64,000 nt of DNA from NCBI GenBank assembly GCA_964386705.1, contig CAYLTY010000013.1, positions 1-64,000 of the forward strand, given 5' to 3'. Of this stretch, positions 27,053-34,928 are shown piece by piece; the first letter of the stretch is position 1; each line of letters starts with the position of its first letter. The notes below the pieces were generated by a model. The model was not told the origin of the DNA. It saw only the letters and a program-made list of their open reading frames with translations, and searched no databases. Source of the stretch: AM-0621 sp964386705 (GTDB lineage Bacteria > Planctomycetota > Planctomycetia > Planctomycetales > Planctomycetaceae). The position numbers were made by a program, and so were the translations under genes.

Positions 27053-27301
27053 ATGTTAGCTTTGCAATTGGCGTTGGATGACCGAGTCGTCATCGAACTG
27101 GAAGACAAGCGCCTGATTGAAGTGGTGCTGGTGCAGCAGCGAGGCGGCAAGTCTCGCATCGGATTTGAAGCTGCGAGATCGATCGGCATCTATCGCGGCG
27201 ATGTGTGGCAGAAGATTGTGCAACGACGCGCTGCTGGTGAGCAGCAGCTCGAACCGGCCGTCGATCTGCGCGACGAAGTCGCTGGTGCGACACTCATCTA
27301 G
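27053..27301 (+). CDS. CsrA-like RNA-binding regulator
   Basis: 82 residues from the ATG at 27053, with GGGAGG eight bases upstream. Residues 1-56 follow the CsrA strand pattern: MLAL at the start, VVIELEDKRLIEVVLVQQRGGKSRIGFEA and RSIGIYRGDVWQKI, matching the CsrA segments VRIGI.AP..V.VHREEI. Leu4 and the key RNA-contacting Arg of beta-5 (here Arg48) are kept, but the TRR of beta-1 is missing (LQL instead), so RNA preference may differ. The C-terminal 25 residues are an extra tail. It may modulate host or phage mRNA translation at GGA motifs (inference). The next gene starts 10 bp later. Confidence 0.75.
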   Translation: MLALQLALDDRVVIELEDKRLIEVVLVQQRGGKSRIGFEAARSIGIYRGDVWQKIVQRRAAGEQQLEPAVDLRDEVAGATLI

Positions 27302-27311
27302 GAGCGTCGTC

Positions 27312-28016
27312 ATGAAGTCGACCGCAATCATTCGTCGCCCAATTCCGATGGTGTGGGGAGATCTCGATGGCAAAGTGGCCATTGTTGCGGCCGGAACGGA
27401 CTCCTACGGCGAGCTGATGCTTGATCTCTATCGATGCCGTGAGGGGAGCGACCAGCCTGACCTCAGTCGGCGGTTCTGTTGCAGCATCACGTTGAGCGGC
27501 CTGCGACGCGCGAAGCGCGGGCCGCAGCCTGCATTGCTTCGACCATCAATCGAAATGCTGTTCTGCGAAGATCGTCTGAAGTTTCGCGCGTGGTTCAATT
27601 TCATCTTCGGCGACGAGTCAGCGCGACGTCGTCCGCGTCCCGCAATTCAACAACCAGCGCCCGTACCGCCTGCCGGCGTCACTCTGCTCGATCGTGACGA
27701 GGTGCGTCGGCTCAACGAGCTGCGTCCGGCCAACCCGGCCGAGTGGCATGACCTGATGGCAGGCAACGGGCAAGGGCTCTGGTTGTCGCTCAATTACTCC
27801 GTCTGTCATTGGGCCGCGATCGACAACCCGGAGTACTCGAAGCTGAGCGACGCTGAGATAGCGAAGCCCTACCGCGTCAGCTCGCCGATCGGCCAGGTGC
27901 GCATCGCTGGTGCGCGGCTGAATCAACCGCCCACGCCCGACACGAAGCCTGCGACCGTTGAACGGCGTGGGAAGTTTTCTCGGGAAAAGAAGGCCCACAC
28001 TTTGTTCGGAGAATGA
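27312..28016 (+). CDS. Unknown element protein
   Basis: 234 residues from the ATG at 27312; GGAG overlaps the CsrA-like stop codon region. The N-terminal 95 residues are beta-rich with two Cys (SRRFCCSITLSGLRRAKRGPQPALL) and end in FRAWFNFIFGD. A proline-rich linker follows (about 100-118), and the C-terminal half has LLDRDEVRRLNELRPANPAEWHDLMAGN. The 3' end carries one copy of the dispersed TTTTCT..AGAAAA motif (27975-27988). No family recognised. Confidence 0.65.
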   Translation: MKSTAIIRRPIPMVWGDLDGKVAIVAAGTDSYGELMLDLYRCREGSDQPDLSRRFCCSITLSGLRRAKRGPQPALLRPSIEMLFCEDRLKFRAWFNFIFGDESARRRPRPAIQQPAPVPPAGVTLLDRDEVRRLNELRPANPAEWHDLMAGNGQGLWLSLNYSVCHWAAIDNPEYSKLSDAEIAKPYRVSSPIGQVRIAGARLNQPPTPDTKPATVERRGKFSREKKAHTLFGE

Positions 28017-28019
28017 ACC

Positions 28020-28394
28020 ATGCCTGAGACGAAGAAACGCAAGCGGCGCCAGCGGCCGTATCCGCTGAAGAAACCGATCACGCGCCGCGTCGACGATGAC
28101 CTCGTCGTTGTGGTGAAGGATGACGGGCTGGAGTTGCGAGTCTATGGCCATCAGAAGTCGGCGACTCTGCCTTGGTCATCAATCATCGACCTGGCTGTTC
28201 GCAGCGCTCTCAACGGCCGCTTGCCCGGTCGGCTCTTTCCCGAGGCCGTCTTCCCGGATGCCGCTCGCATCACGGGTTTTTCCAAAGAGCAGCTCGCGCG
28301 GATCAGCGCCGGAACTGAATCGAATCATCAGCCCGAAAGGAAATCCGATGCCTCCACAACAGACATCGACGCGCCGGTCGCGGCGCTGGCGTGA
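28020..28394 (+). CDS. Small basic element protein, unknown
   Basis: 124 residues. Very basic N-terminus (KKRKRRQRPYPLKKPITRR), then a beta-hairpin-like DDLVVVVKDDGLELRVYGHQKSATLPW, and a helical part with FPDAARITGFSKEQLARI. It could bind nucleic acid. It starts 3 bp after the previous stop and overlaps the next gene by 47 nt. Confidence 0.6.
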   Translation: MPETKKRKRRQRPYPLKKPITRRVDDDLVVVVKDDGLELRVYGHQKSATLPWSSIIDLAVRSALNGRLPGRLFPEAVFPDAARITGFSKEQLARISAGTESNHQPERKSDASTTDIDAPVAALA

Positions 28395-28614
28395 TCATCA
28401 CGACCAGGTTGTTTTGAAAGACGGCTTGTGTGCCCGGTGCCAGGACGTGCCGTTCATTCCCGGCCTGCCCTATTGCCAGCTCTGCGTCGACGAGATCGCA
28501 GAGTTGGAACGCAAGCGGCGCGCTAAGCAGCCAGCGACCGAGGAACCAACTACCGAACCGGCTCCCAAAGTCCGCGACGGATTCAACCACGCATGGGACT
28601 GGCGCAACCAATAG
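28348..28614 (+). CDS. Small CxxC-type (zinc-binding) element protein
   Basis: 88 residues from the ATG at 28348, with AAAGGA six bases before it. Cys pairs CARC and CQLC about 16 residues apart suggest a zinc knuckle; the C-terminus is charged (ELERKRRAKQPATEEP). This is the third small zinc-type protein of the early region, not obviously related to the other two. Confidence 0.6.
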   Translation: MPPQQTSTRRSRRWRDHHDQVVLKDGLCARCQDVPFIPGLPYCQLCVDEIAELERKRRAKQPATEEPTTEPAPKVRDGFNHAWDWRNQ

Positions 28615-28649
28615 GCCAGCCCGACCAACAGCAGCAATGAGTGACTGCC

Positions 28650-29891
28650 ATGAACAACGATGGAAGCGACAGTTTGGAAGCTGGCCCCGGTGAACTCGAC
28701 TTATGGAGAGACGTTCGGGCGGCGCGCAAAGCAGACCAGGCACTCCAACGCCAGAACGTCCCCACGATCCAACGTGCGGTAATTCAAATGATGATTCTGC
28801 ACCGCGATTCAACAGACGACGTCACACCCGACGACGACGATGGCCATGAAGTGCAACGCAGTCTGACGATCTCGCTCCGGGACGCGGCCGAGTGGCTGCA
28901 GCTTAATATCGATGCCGTCAAGAAACTGACCTGCGACCACACGGCCGTCAGGAAGGCACTGCAGAAGTGGATTGATCGCGGCGTGATGGCCGCGATGGGC
29001 ACTGGAACTCGCACCTACGTGCTGAGCATCAACCGAATCCAACGGTGGTTTAGCCTGCAGGTCAATACGGACGAGGGGCCGCTGTTCGCACCCGTCTCAA
29101 TCGAGGGTGTAGACCGGTGTAGATCGGTGGTGACTGCTGGTGACTGCCGTAGACCACTGTTGACCGGTGGTGACCACTGTAGACCGGTGGTGACTGGTGT
29201 TGACTCTGATGATGATAGACTGATTGATGATGACTCTTTGGAAAAACCTCCTCAGAAAAATCATCATCATCCCTCCGTCGAGCGCCCGCCGACCGCTGCG
29301 GAGCAGCATCGCGCCCATCTGGCCGAAGTGATCGAGTCGCTTCCGCCGACGCCCACGGAGCTGTGGACGCGAGGCGTTACCGACGAGGTGTTCCTGCAGG
29401 CGTTCGTCAGCTGGTGGACCACATGCCGGATCGTCGAGCAGCTGGGCGAGCCCCTGGCTGCCGACGTCCGCGATGCGTTGATCGGTTTGATGCGGACCGC
29501 GAAGGACAAGAGCAAGAAGCCGCGCGTGTATTTCGCTCAATCCATCGAGCGGCGAAGGATCTTCGCCAGCACGGTCGCCACTGGTGCCGACTGGTGGGAT
29601 CGCGCTAACGCGAAGAAAGCCGCGCCAGAAACGCCCGCGGCCGAGACCAAGGCAGAAGACTCGCAAGAGGAGCGGGACGCGTTAGAGCGGCAATACGGGC
29701 CTTTGGTGGATGCAGCGGAGACCGACGAGCTACTCGCGTTTCTTCCTGAAGAGTTCAGCCGGAAGCACTTCGCCCGGCGCGACGGTGATCACTCCGACCA
29801 TCGGCATGCGGCGATGTACCGCGTGAAACTTCTGAAGGCTTTCAGGGCCTTGGACCAACAAACCGCGACTGCGGAAGCGACAGCCACATGA
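28650..29891 (+). CDS. Replication-initiator-like protein containing an iteron array
   Basis: 413 residues from the ATG at 28650. An N-terminal winged-helix-like region (about 70-135: LTISLRDAAEWLQLNIDAVKKLTCDHTAVRKALQKWIDRGVMAA) resembles DNA-binding parts of phage replication proteins. Residues about 152-185 are encoded by ten tandem 10-bp DNA repeats and look unstructured (SVVTAGDCRR...). The C-terminal half (about 195-413) has YFAQSIERRRIFAS and a charged end. A DNA-repeat cluster inside the initiator coding sequence, followed by an AT-rich stretch, matches the lambda O/ori layout, so I infer initiator plus origin. The enzymatic partner (helicase or loader) is not recognised nearby. Confidence 0.7.
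   Translation: MNNDGSDSLEAGPGELDLWRDVRAARKADQALQRQNVPTIQRAVIQMMILHRDSTDDVTPDDDDGHEVQRSLTISLRDAAEWLQLNIDAVKKLTCDHTAVRKALQKWIDRGVMAAMGTGTRTYVLSINRIQRWFSLQVNTDEGPLFAPVSIEGVDRCRSVVTAGDCRRPLLTGGDHCRPVVTGVDSDDDRLIDDDSLEKPPQKNHHHPSVERPPTAAEQHRAHLAEVIESLPPTPTELWTRGVTDEVFLQAFVSWWTTCRIVEQLGEPLAADVRDALIGLMRTAKDKSKKPRVYFAQSIERRRIFASTVATGADWWDRANAKKAAPETPAAETKAEDSQEERDALERQYGPLVDAAETDELLAFLPEEFSRKHFARRDGDHSDHRHAAMYRVKLLKAFRALDQQTATAEATAT
29107..29206 (+). repeat. Ten tandem 10-bp iterons (putative replication origin)
   Basis: Ten contiguous 10-bp units with pattern (G/C)TG(G/T)(T/A)GAC(C/T)(G/A): GTGTAGACCG, GTGTAGATCG, GTGGTGACTG, CTGGTGACTG, CCGTAGACCA, CTGTTGACCG, GTGGTGACCA, CTGTAGACCG, GTGGTGACTG, GTGTTGACTC. 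The 10-bp period places every unit on the same face of the helix and is out of phase with codons, so selection is on DNA. An AT-rich stretch rich in GATGAT and AAAAA follows (29207-29272), a likely unwinding element. Confidence 0.8.
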
Positions 29892-30010
29892 GTGCCCAGC
29901 GTGAACCACAAACGCGAGACGAATGGCAAGCGGCGCTTGATGCCGCAACTGGAGCCCTCGCGCTGGATGCGGCGCGGAAGTATGGCTTGGTCACTGGTGG
30001 CCCGGCCTGA
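29888..30010 (+). CDS. Small 40-residue element protein
   Basis: ATG at 29888 overlaps the stop of the initiator-like gene (ATGA). The product is a short helical peptide (DEWQAALDAATGALALDAARKYGL). The coupling and clean helix make it plausible; no known family. Confidence 0.5.
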   Translation: MSAQREPQTRDEWQAALDAATGALALDAARKYGLVTGGPA

Positions 30011-30085
30011 AGCCATCACCCAATGCCGTCGAGCAGTTCACTCTCGAACTGCTGGCGGACCAACAACTCCAAAAGGGAAAGAATC

Positions 30086-31738
30086 ATGACTGCGACAACA
30101 GCGAGACCGAAGGCACGCAAGAAGACCACCACGAAGAAACCTGAAGGCGACGGCTTCGTCGATTGGGTTCGGAATGGGGGACTCGACAAACCGGATCAAG
30201 CGCAGCTCGAGAACGACGTTGACCCGGAGCGTGAAGAGTTCATCAAGGCATTCGAACAGAAGCCAGGCGAAGTTCGGAACATCCTGATCGGCGCATTGCA
30301 CCCGTCGAAGTTTCAACCTCGAAAACACTTCGACGAAGATGAGTTGAACCAGCTGGCGGCATTGATGAAAGCCGAAGGCCAGCTGACCGACTTGATTGTT
30401 CGCCACCGCGGCGACAACAGCTTCGAGATCCTCGCCGGTGAACGACGTCTGCGGGCGGCAAAGCAGCTCGGTTGGAAGTCCCTCCGCTGCAAGGTCGTTG
30501 ACTGCACGGACGCAGAAGCGCGACGGAAAGCGTTGTTCGACAACAAGGGCCGCGCGGACCTGACGGAGATGGAAGAGATCCTCGCATGTCGCGAACTGAT
30601 CGACTCCGGCGTCTACACGAAGCAACTCGACCTGGCGAACGATCTCGGCATTACGCCGGCGACGCTGTCGAATCGCCTCCGAGTCCTTGAGCTACCGAAG
30701 CTGTGGCGCGACTTGATTTCTCAAGAAAACTACGGCTTGAGCATCACGCACAGTCGGCCGCTGCTGACCTGGATCGAACGCCCGACCGTGCTGGAGAAGG
30801 TCGCCAAGGAACTGCCGGAGCTTGTGAGGTATCGGCCGGAAAAGGTGGTGACGGTTCGCGAGCTGGAGAATCAATGCCTGAACGTCGCACGATCACTGTC
30901 GAGACCGGTCAAGGGCTACAGCTACCAGTATGCCAACGGCAACATCTGCTTGAGTAAGAAGGACGCGGCGGATCCGGATCTCGACCTGCAGCAGGTCGGC
31001 GACGAGATGCGTGCCTTCAACCTGAAACTGTGGCAGCAGTATCAGGACGCCGGCGCCGCGCGTCGCAAGAAGACGTCGGACGAAACGGGCGCAAGAAGCA
31101 GCTCCGGTGGCGGCAAGACGGACGAAGAGAAAGCCGAGGACAAGAAAAAACAGAAGGCCAAACGACTCTACCGGTACAAGGTCCAAGTGCTGCAGCAGAA
31201 GATTGGCCAGCGTCTGCGAGACGGCGGGTTGTCTGACGCCGAGGCCCTCCGACTGATGACGTGGTTCTATTTTCAGAGTCCGAACAACGTGCACCATCGG
31301 ATCCGGCGAGAGGTCTGGTCTGCCGAGCTGCAGAAGAACGGCGCGAAGCGCATCACGGATCAATATCGCGGCGACGACGCCTGGGCGATGTCCCTGAAGG
31401 TCGATGACAAGGCATTCATAACCGCCGTCCATCAGGCGTTGATCTCGATCGTCAGCACCGCAGACTTCGAGACCTACAGCGGCGACATGACGCCTGAAGG
31501 CATCGAGCAGATTGCCGAGCTGCTGGGCGTGAAGTTTGAAACCGAGTGGCAGCCGACCGAGGAGTTCCTGAAGCTGCTGAGCGTCGAGGACCTGTGGCAG
31601 CTCGATAACGAGTGGGCAACGCATCTCAATGAGAGCAAGCACCCGACGAAGGCCAAGCTGATCGAGGGACTGCTGCAGAGCACAGCGAAGCGACCGTTCC
31701 CGAACGTGCTCCGCAAGCTGAAGGCGGTGCGACTATGA
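30086..31738 (+). CDS. ParB/Spo0J-family protein with long C-terminal extension
   Basis: 550 residues from the ATG at 30086, with AAGGGAAAGAA upstream. ParB N-terminal domain (about 65-165): LHPSKFQPRKHFDEDELNQLAALMKAEGQLTDLIVRHR and EILAGERRLRAAKQLGWKSLRCKVV, including the GERRLRAA motif. HTH part TKQLDLANDLGITPATLSNRLRVLELP. The C-terminal 250 residues (after a Lys-rich linker at about 340-365) are not ParB-like. No ParA partner is present. Phage ParB-like proteins may act in transcription, nuclease or partition roles. One TTTCTCAAGAAAA motif lies inside the gene at 30716-30729. Confidence 0.85.
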   Translation: MTATTARPKARKKTTTKKPEGDGFVDWVRNGGLDKPDQAQLENDVDPEREEFIKAFEQKPGEVRNILIGALHPSKFQPRKHFDEDELNQLAALMKAEGQLTDLIVRHRGDNSFEILAGERRLRAAKQLGWKSLRCKVVDCTDAEARRKALFDNKGRADLTEMEEILACRELIDSGVYTKQLDLANDLGITPATLSNRLRVLELPKLWRDLISQENYGLSITHSRPLLTWIERPTVLEKVAKELPELVRYRPEKVVTVRELENQCLNVARSLSRPVKGYSYQYANGNICLSKKDAADPDLDLQQVGDEMRAFNLKLWQQYQDAGAARRKKTSDETGARSSSGGGKTDEEKAEDKKKQKAKRLYRYKVQVLQQKIGQRLRDGGLSDAEALRLMTWFYFQSPNNVHHRIRREVWSAELQKNGAKRITDQYRGDDAWAMSLKVDDKAFITAVHQALISIVSTADFETYSGDMTPEGIEQIAELLGVKFETEWQPTEEFLKLLSVEDLWQLDNEWATHLNESKHPTKAKLIEGLLQSTAKRPFPNVLRKLKAVRL

Positions 31739-31989
31739 GCAACAACGGGTCTGAGACGTTCCCGCTGAATGATGAAACGAATCGGCCTGCTGATGAGACG
31801 GCCGGCTTCAAGTGTTCGCTGAGCGGTGTTCTGCTGCGGGCGTCCGAACGAATGCAACGCACCCGCGACTCTCGATACTTGGCCTATCCACTGACCCAGC
31901 TCTGCGACCACATCGACGAGTTACGTCAGGCAACATCGAACGCCGACGCGGTGGAGCGTCTTGCCAAGTTCCTGCGCTATTGGGTGTGA
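31735..31989 (+). CDS. Small element protein, unknown
   Basis: 84 residues; the ATG overlaps the ParB stop (ATGA). Helical C-terminal half: LLRASERMQRTRDSRYLAYPLTQLCDHIDELRQATSNADAVERLAKFLRYW. No family recognised. Confidence 0.6.
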   Translation: MSNNGSETFPLNDETNRPADETAGFKCSLSGVLLRASERMQRTRDSRYLAYPLTQLCDHIDELRQATSNADAVERLAKFLRYWV

Positions 31990-32042
31990 CAATAACGGCG
32001 CAAGGCTGCCCGAGGGGAAAGACGCGGCCGGCGGCCGCAAGG

Positions 32043-32777
32043 ATGCAACGCCCCTCGAATCGGAACCCCTCAGTGAATCAACTTCGGTGCGAAATCATCG
32101 GCAACTGCCATCTGTATCTCGGCGACGTTCTGGAAGTGCTGCCGCAGCTCAACGCCGGCAGCGTCGACTTGGCTTTGTTCGATCCGCCTTACTCCAGCGG
32201 CGGCGCCTTTCGAGGCGACCGGATGCAGAGCACGAAGACCAAGTATCAGTCGAACGGGGTGAAGGAAGCGAAGCCGCTCTTCTCCGGCGACAACCGCGAC
32301 CAACGCGGTTATCTCGCCTGGTGTTCGCTGTGGCTGGCGCAGCTCGAGAGTGTGCTGAAGCCCGGCGCGATCTGTTGCCTGTTTACGGACTGGCGGCAGT
32401 TGCCGACGACGACCGATGCCCTGCAGGCCGGCGGCTTCGTGTGGCGCGGGATCTTGCCGTGGGACAAGTGCAACGCCCGACCGATGCCCGGCCGCTTCAC
32501 GTCGCAATGCGAATACGTGGTTTGGGGAACGAACGGCCCGCGCGAGTTCTCGACGGTCGACGCGTCGTATCACCCCGGCATTCTGAGACACCCGGCCCCA
32601 ACGGGACCGAAGCGAAAGCACTCGACCCAAAAGCCCGTCGAGATCCTGACGGAGCTGGTCCAAGTCGCGGCCGACGGCGAGACCGTGCTGGACGCCTTCA
32701 TGGGCTCCGGATCAACCGGCGTCGCTTGCGTCCAAACCGGCCGGAAGTTCATCGGCATCGAAAAGGACCCGACCTAG
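32043..32777 (+). CDS. Beta-class DNA methyltransferase, amber codon near C-terminus
   Basis: 244 residues to the TAG at 32775-32777. Motif IV DPPY at 47-50 lies before motif I DAFMGSGSTGVAC near the end, the beta-class order of m4C/m6A methylases; the target-recognition part is in between, with TQKP before motif I. After the amber codon the same frame continues FKIACDRIREAVSSGSDEKAA to a stop at 32841-32843, and the junction GIEKDPT(stop)FKIACDRI lacks exactly one residue at a position usually Tyr (TAC or TAT). It is either a recent nonsense mutation or suppressed. The start is uncertain (GTG at 32073 is possible). No partner restriction gene, so it probably protects phage DNA. Confidence 0.85.
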   Translation: MQRPSNRNPSVNQLRCEIIGNCHLYLGDVLEVLPQLNAGSVDLALFDPPYSSGGAFRGDRMQSTKTKYQSNGVKEAKPLFSGDNRDQRGYLAWCSLWLAQLESVLKPGAICCLFTDWRQLPTTTDALQAGGFVWRGILPWDKCNARPMPGRFTSQCEYVVWGTNGPREFSTVDASYHPGILRHPAPTGPKRKHSTQKPVEILTELVQVAADGETVLDAFMGSGSTGVACVQTGRKFIGIEKDPT

Positions 32778-32843
32778 TTCAAGATCGCCTGCGACCGCAT
32801 CCGAGAGGCTGTTAGTAGCGGAAGTGATGAGAAGGCGGCGTGA
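32778..32843 (+). pseudogene. In-frame remainder of the methyltransferase after TAG
   Basis: Twenty-one sense codons plus TGA, giving the expected last helix of the methylase fold (FKIACDRIREAV). Whether it is translated depends on amber readthrough. Confidence 0.65.
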
Positions 32844-32998
32844 GTTTCGGAGGTGCTCGATAGCCATGCCCGCCACCGATCTACGCCCAGCAAATTCGCC
32901 CACGGTGATTTGCCGCCATTTTCAAGCCGGCGCTTTGGACTTGAGCTACTCTAAATGCAGTTAGGACAGCTAGTTATCTACTGCAACAGGGCCAGGAA

Positions 32999-33487
32999 AT
33001 GATCGATCCAGTTCAACTCGGTGTTAATGAAATCGCAAGTGCCTATTTAGATCTGGCGGCCCAGTTGGGACAGGTAGGCCAACTGCTGCGGCGCGATGAC
33101 TGCGGACCAGCGGCTCCTTACCACATCTTCCTGGTGGGCGGTCAATTCGTTGTCCTCAAGCAATTCGCATCGCGCACACAGACACCGGAGCAGATTGGCA
33201 CCATCTGTATCACGCTCGGCCAGGACGACGCGTTAGGCATGGCGTTGGGACGGGGCAACGCCCGCACCTTGACGTCGAGATGTATGGTCAGGCCGGTCCG
33301 GTGTGACGAAAAGCAGTGGATGTGGCAGTCAACCTTCCTGACGAATACACCGGCTTCAAGTAAAGAGATCGCTGACGAGATCCATCGCCGGCTGGCCCCT
33401 CGATCTCAGGAATCGAGCTGTAGCAGTTGCGGTCTCGCGGTCATCCACGAACCAAGTCCTGCCGGCCAGCTGGCGTCTGTAAATTGA
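32999..33487 (+). CDS. Tandem paralogue family protein 1, unknown
   Basis: 162 residues from the ATG at 32999 (AGGAA upstream). About 120 residues are shared with the 33882 product: AYLDLA..L.QVG.L, GP..PYHI..VG..FVVLK, GTICI or GSICI, and SSKEIADEI.RRL. The C-terminus has an additional Cys cluster (SSCSSCG). Predicted mixed alpha/beta, soluble. The family is unknown to me. A TGCAGT...ACTGCA inverted repeat lies upstream at about 32954-32983. Confidence 0.65.
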   Translation: MIDPVQLGVNEIASAYLDLAAQLGQVGQLLRRDDCGPAAPYHIFLVGGQFVVLKQFASRTQTPEQIGTICITLGQDDALGMALGRGNARTLTSRCMVRPVRCDEKQWMWQSTFLTNTPASSKEIADEIHRRLAPRSQESSCSSCGLAVIHEPSPAGQLASVN

Positions 33488-33881
33488 TCGCACATCCTGA
33501 TCGAAATCATCTTGGCACGACGCATCAGCAAGCCCCGATAGCTTGTCGCTGCAGACTGAAATGTTAACTCCAAGCAGTTGCAGACAGTCGCAAACACGCC
33601 ACCGGATAAATGAATTTGCGGGTTGTAACGACGAAGCGGGAACTGTGGCTGCGGGTTTATGAAGCCAGGTAGAAGCGTCGATGTGCTTGCTTGCGGTTAT
33701 CCACTCGAAGTGGATGGCAGCAGCTGACCTTCCCGCGCTCGGCGAATCTCCGTGGTCACGGTCCACTTTGCCCTCGGGCGCTTCGGCGAGTGACATCGTG
33801 TGCAGGCACGGGTGTACTGCCTGAGCGCGGGAAGTCGGTTGTTCTTGGTGTCCGCCAATCGATTCGTATCGGGGCCAAACG
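33488..33881. other. Gap between paralogues with a candidate structured RNA
   Basis: 394 bp without a convincing gene; long antisense frames here overlap both flanking genes and look like shadows. A 12-bp inverted repeat encloses 33728-33834, listed separately. Confidence 0.5.
33728..33834. ncRNA. Candidate structured element closed by a 12-bp stem
   Basis: CTTCCCGCGCTC (33728-33739) and GAGCGCGGGAAG (33823-33834) are exact complements, extendable by a bulged CTGA/TCGG step. The 83-nt interior can form smaller hairpins, such as CGCCGAAGCG (a tetraloop) and AGGCA...TGCCT. Strand is undecided. It could be a noncoding RNA or a long attenuator. Confidence 0.35.
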
Positions 33882-34286
33882 ATGCTTGAGTCAGCACAAT
33901 CAACGGTAACCCTCATCGCCCAGGCGTACCTGGATCTGGCACATGAACTGTGCCAGGTGGGACGTCTGATCCAGGTGGATCAGCAGGGACCTGCAGGGCC
34001 GTATCACATCATCCAGGTGGGCAACAAGTTCGTCGTGCTGAAGCGTTACAACTCCCTTCAGCAGAGCGAGGTGACGGGCTCGATCTGCATCGCGCACGAC
34101 GAAGCCGGCGCATTGCGGCTGGCATTGGATTACGGCAGCACCCCTGCAGCGCTCGCCCGGTGGCTGGTGATTCCCTTGCCCACCGAAGGCAAGTGCGAAT
34201 GGCACACCACTGCGATCGCCGACAGCCCTGTCACGAGCAGCGAGATCGCCGCCGAAATCAGTCGCCGGTTGATGTTCCGCTGGTAG
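33882..34286 (+). CDS. Tandem paralogue family protein 2, unknown
   Basis: 134 residues, related along its whole length to the 32999 product (AQAYLDLAHELCQVGRLIQ; GPAGPYHIIQVGNKFVVLKRYN; GSICIAHDEAGALRLALDYG; SEIAAEISRRL). No signal peptide or membrane helix. Tandem duplication within a phage accessory segment suggests an adaptive role such as counter-defence, but nothing in the sequence shows one. Confidence 0.7.
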   Translation: MLESAQSTVTLIAQAYLDLAHELCQVGRLIQVDQQGPAGPYHIIQVGNKFVVLKRYNSLQQSEVTGSICIAHDEAGALRLALDYGSTPAALARWLVIPLPTEGKCEWHTTAIADSPVTSSEIAAEISRRLMFRW

Positions 34287-34376
34287 CGGCAAGGGGCCGC
34301 ACTCAGACCGAGCGTTGATCATCCGGAACAGCTTCAGCTGCCCCAGAAACTTGTCTAGCCCACGGGAGATGGCGCA

Positions 34377-34814
34377 TTGATCGAGCCAACCCCAAAATTA
34401 GAGCTTGAACCGCGCGTCGCGGAAGAGCTCTTTCAAAGCCTGATTCGGACTCTCAACGGGAGTGCCTGGCTGGTTCAGCGAGCCGCTGAAGGTCGCCATT
34501 GCGTGCTCCGCTTCGGTAATACCTACGTGCTGGTCGTACGCGGCAAGGGTCTCGCAGATCCGAGCGTTCTGCTCTACGCGACTGCTGACCCCCAGCACGC
34601 GATGCACTGTGCCAGTGTTGGTATCGGAGCGACGTCTTCACTGCACCACTTCCTGACGATCTACATGGCTGCGGGACCCGGCGGGATGATCGGTTGGCGG
34701 ATGACTGCGAGCCAAGAAGTCCCGTTCGGGCCGTTGGAAGTCGCCCTGATCGTCGAAAGACGAGTTGATACGCTGCAATCCGATGAAATCGATTCTGGAG
34801 CGGAGTTTGCTTAA
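34377..34814 (+). CDS. Tandem paralogue family protein 3 (diverged), unknown
   Basis: 145 residues, start near a GGGAGA site. It follows the same layout as the two preceding proteins, a helix, then HCVLRFGNTYVLVVRGKG, LLYATADPQHAMHCASVGIG, a hydrophobic stretch and a charged end, but identity is low, so membership is tentative. The stop region overlaps one imperfect copy of the dispersed AAGAAAACTCCCG motif (34806-34819). Confidence 0.6.
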   Translation: MIEPTPKLELEPRVAEELFQSLIRTLNGSAWLVQRAAEGRHCVLRFGNTYVLVVRGKGLADPSVLLYATADPQHAMHCASVGIGATSSLHHFLTIYMAAGPGGMIGWRMTASQEVPFGPLEVALIVERRVDTLQSDEIDSGAEFA

Positions 34815-34928
34815 GAAAACTCCCGCCCGTGCAGAGGACTGGCAGTCGCTCGAAAGTGCGTCTCGGCAGCGGGCGTTTTGCGTCAGTAGCGTTGCAATGG
34901 GACCCGCTTTCAAAGGGGGGGGGCGCTT

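Noticed and set aside
29107..29206. Protein-level repeat as reason for the array in the initiator gene
   Set aside because: The 10-bp period is not a multiple of three, and the encoded residues vary with frame, so selection on the DNA is the better explanation.
33356..33916. Minus-strand frame of 186 codons across the paralogue gap
   Set aside because: It overlaps two better-supported plus-strand genes and shows no motif or coupling to neighbours.
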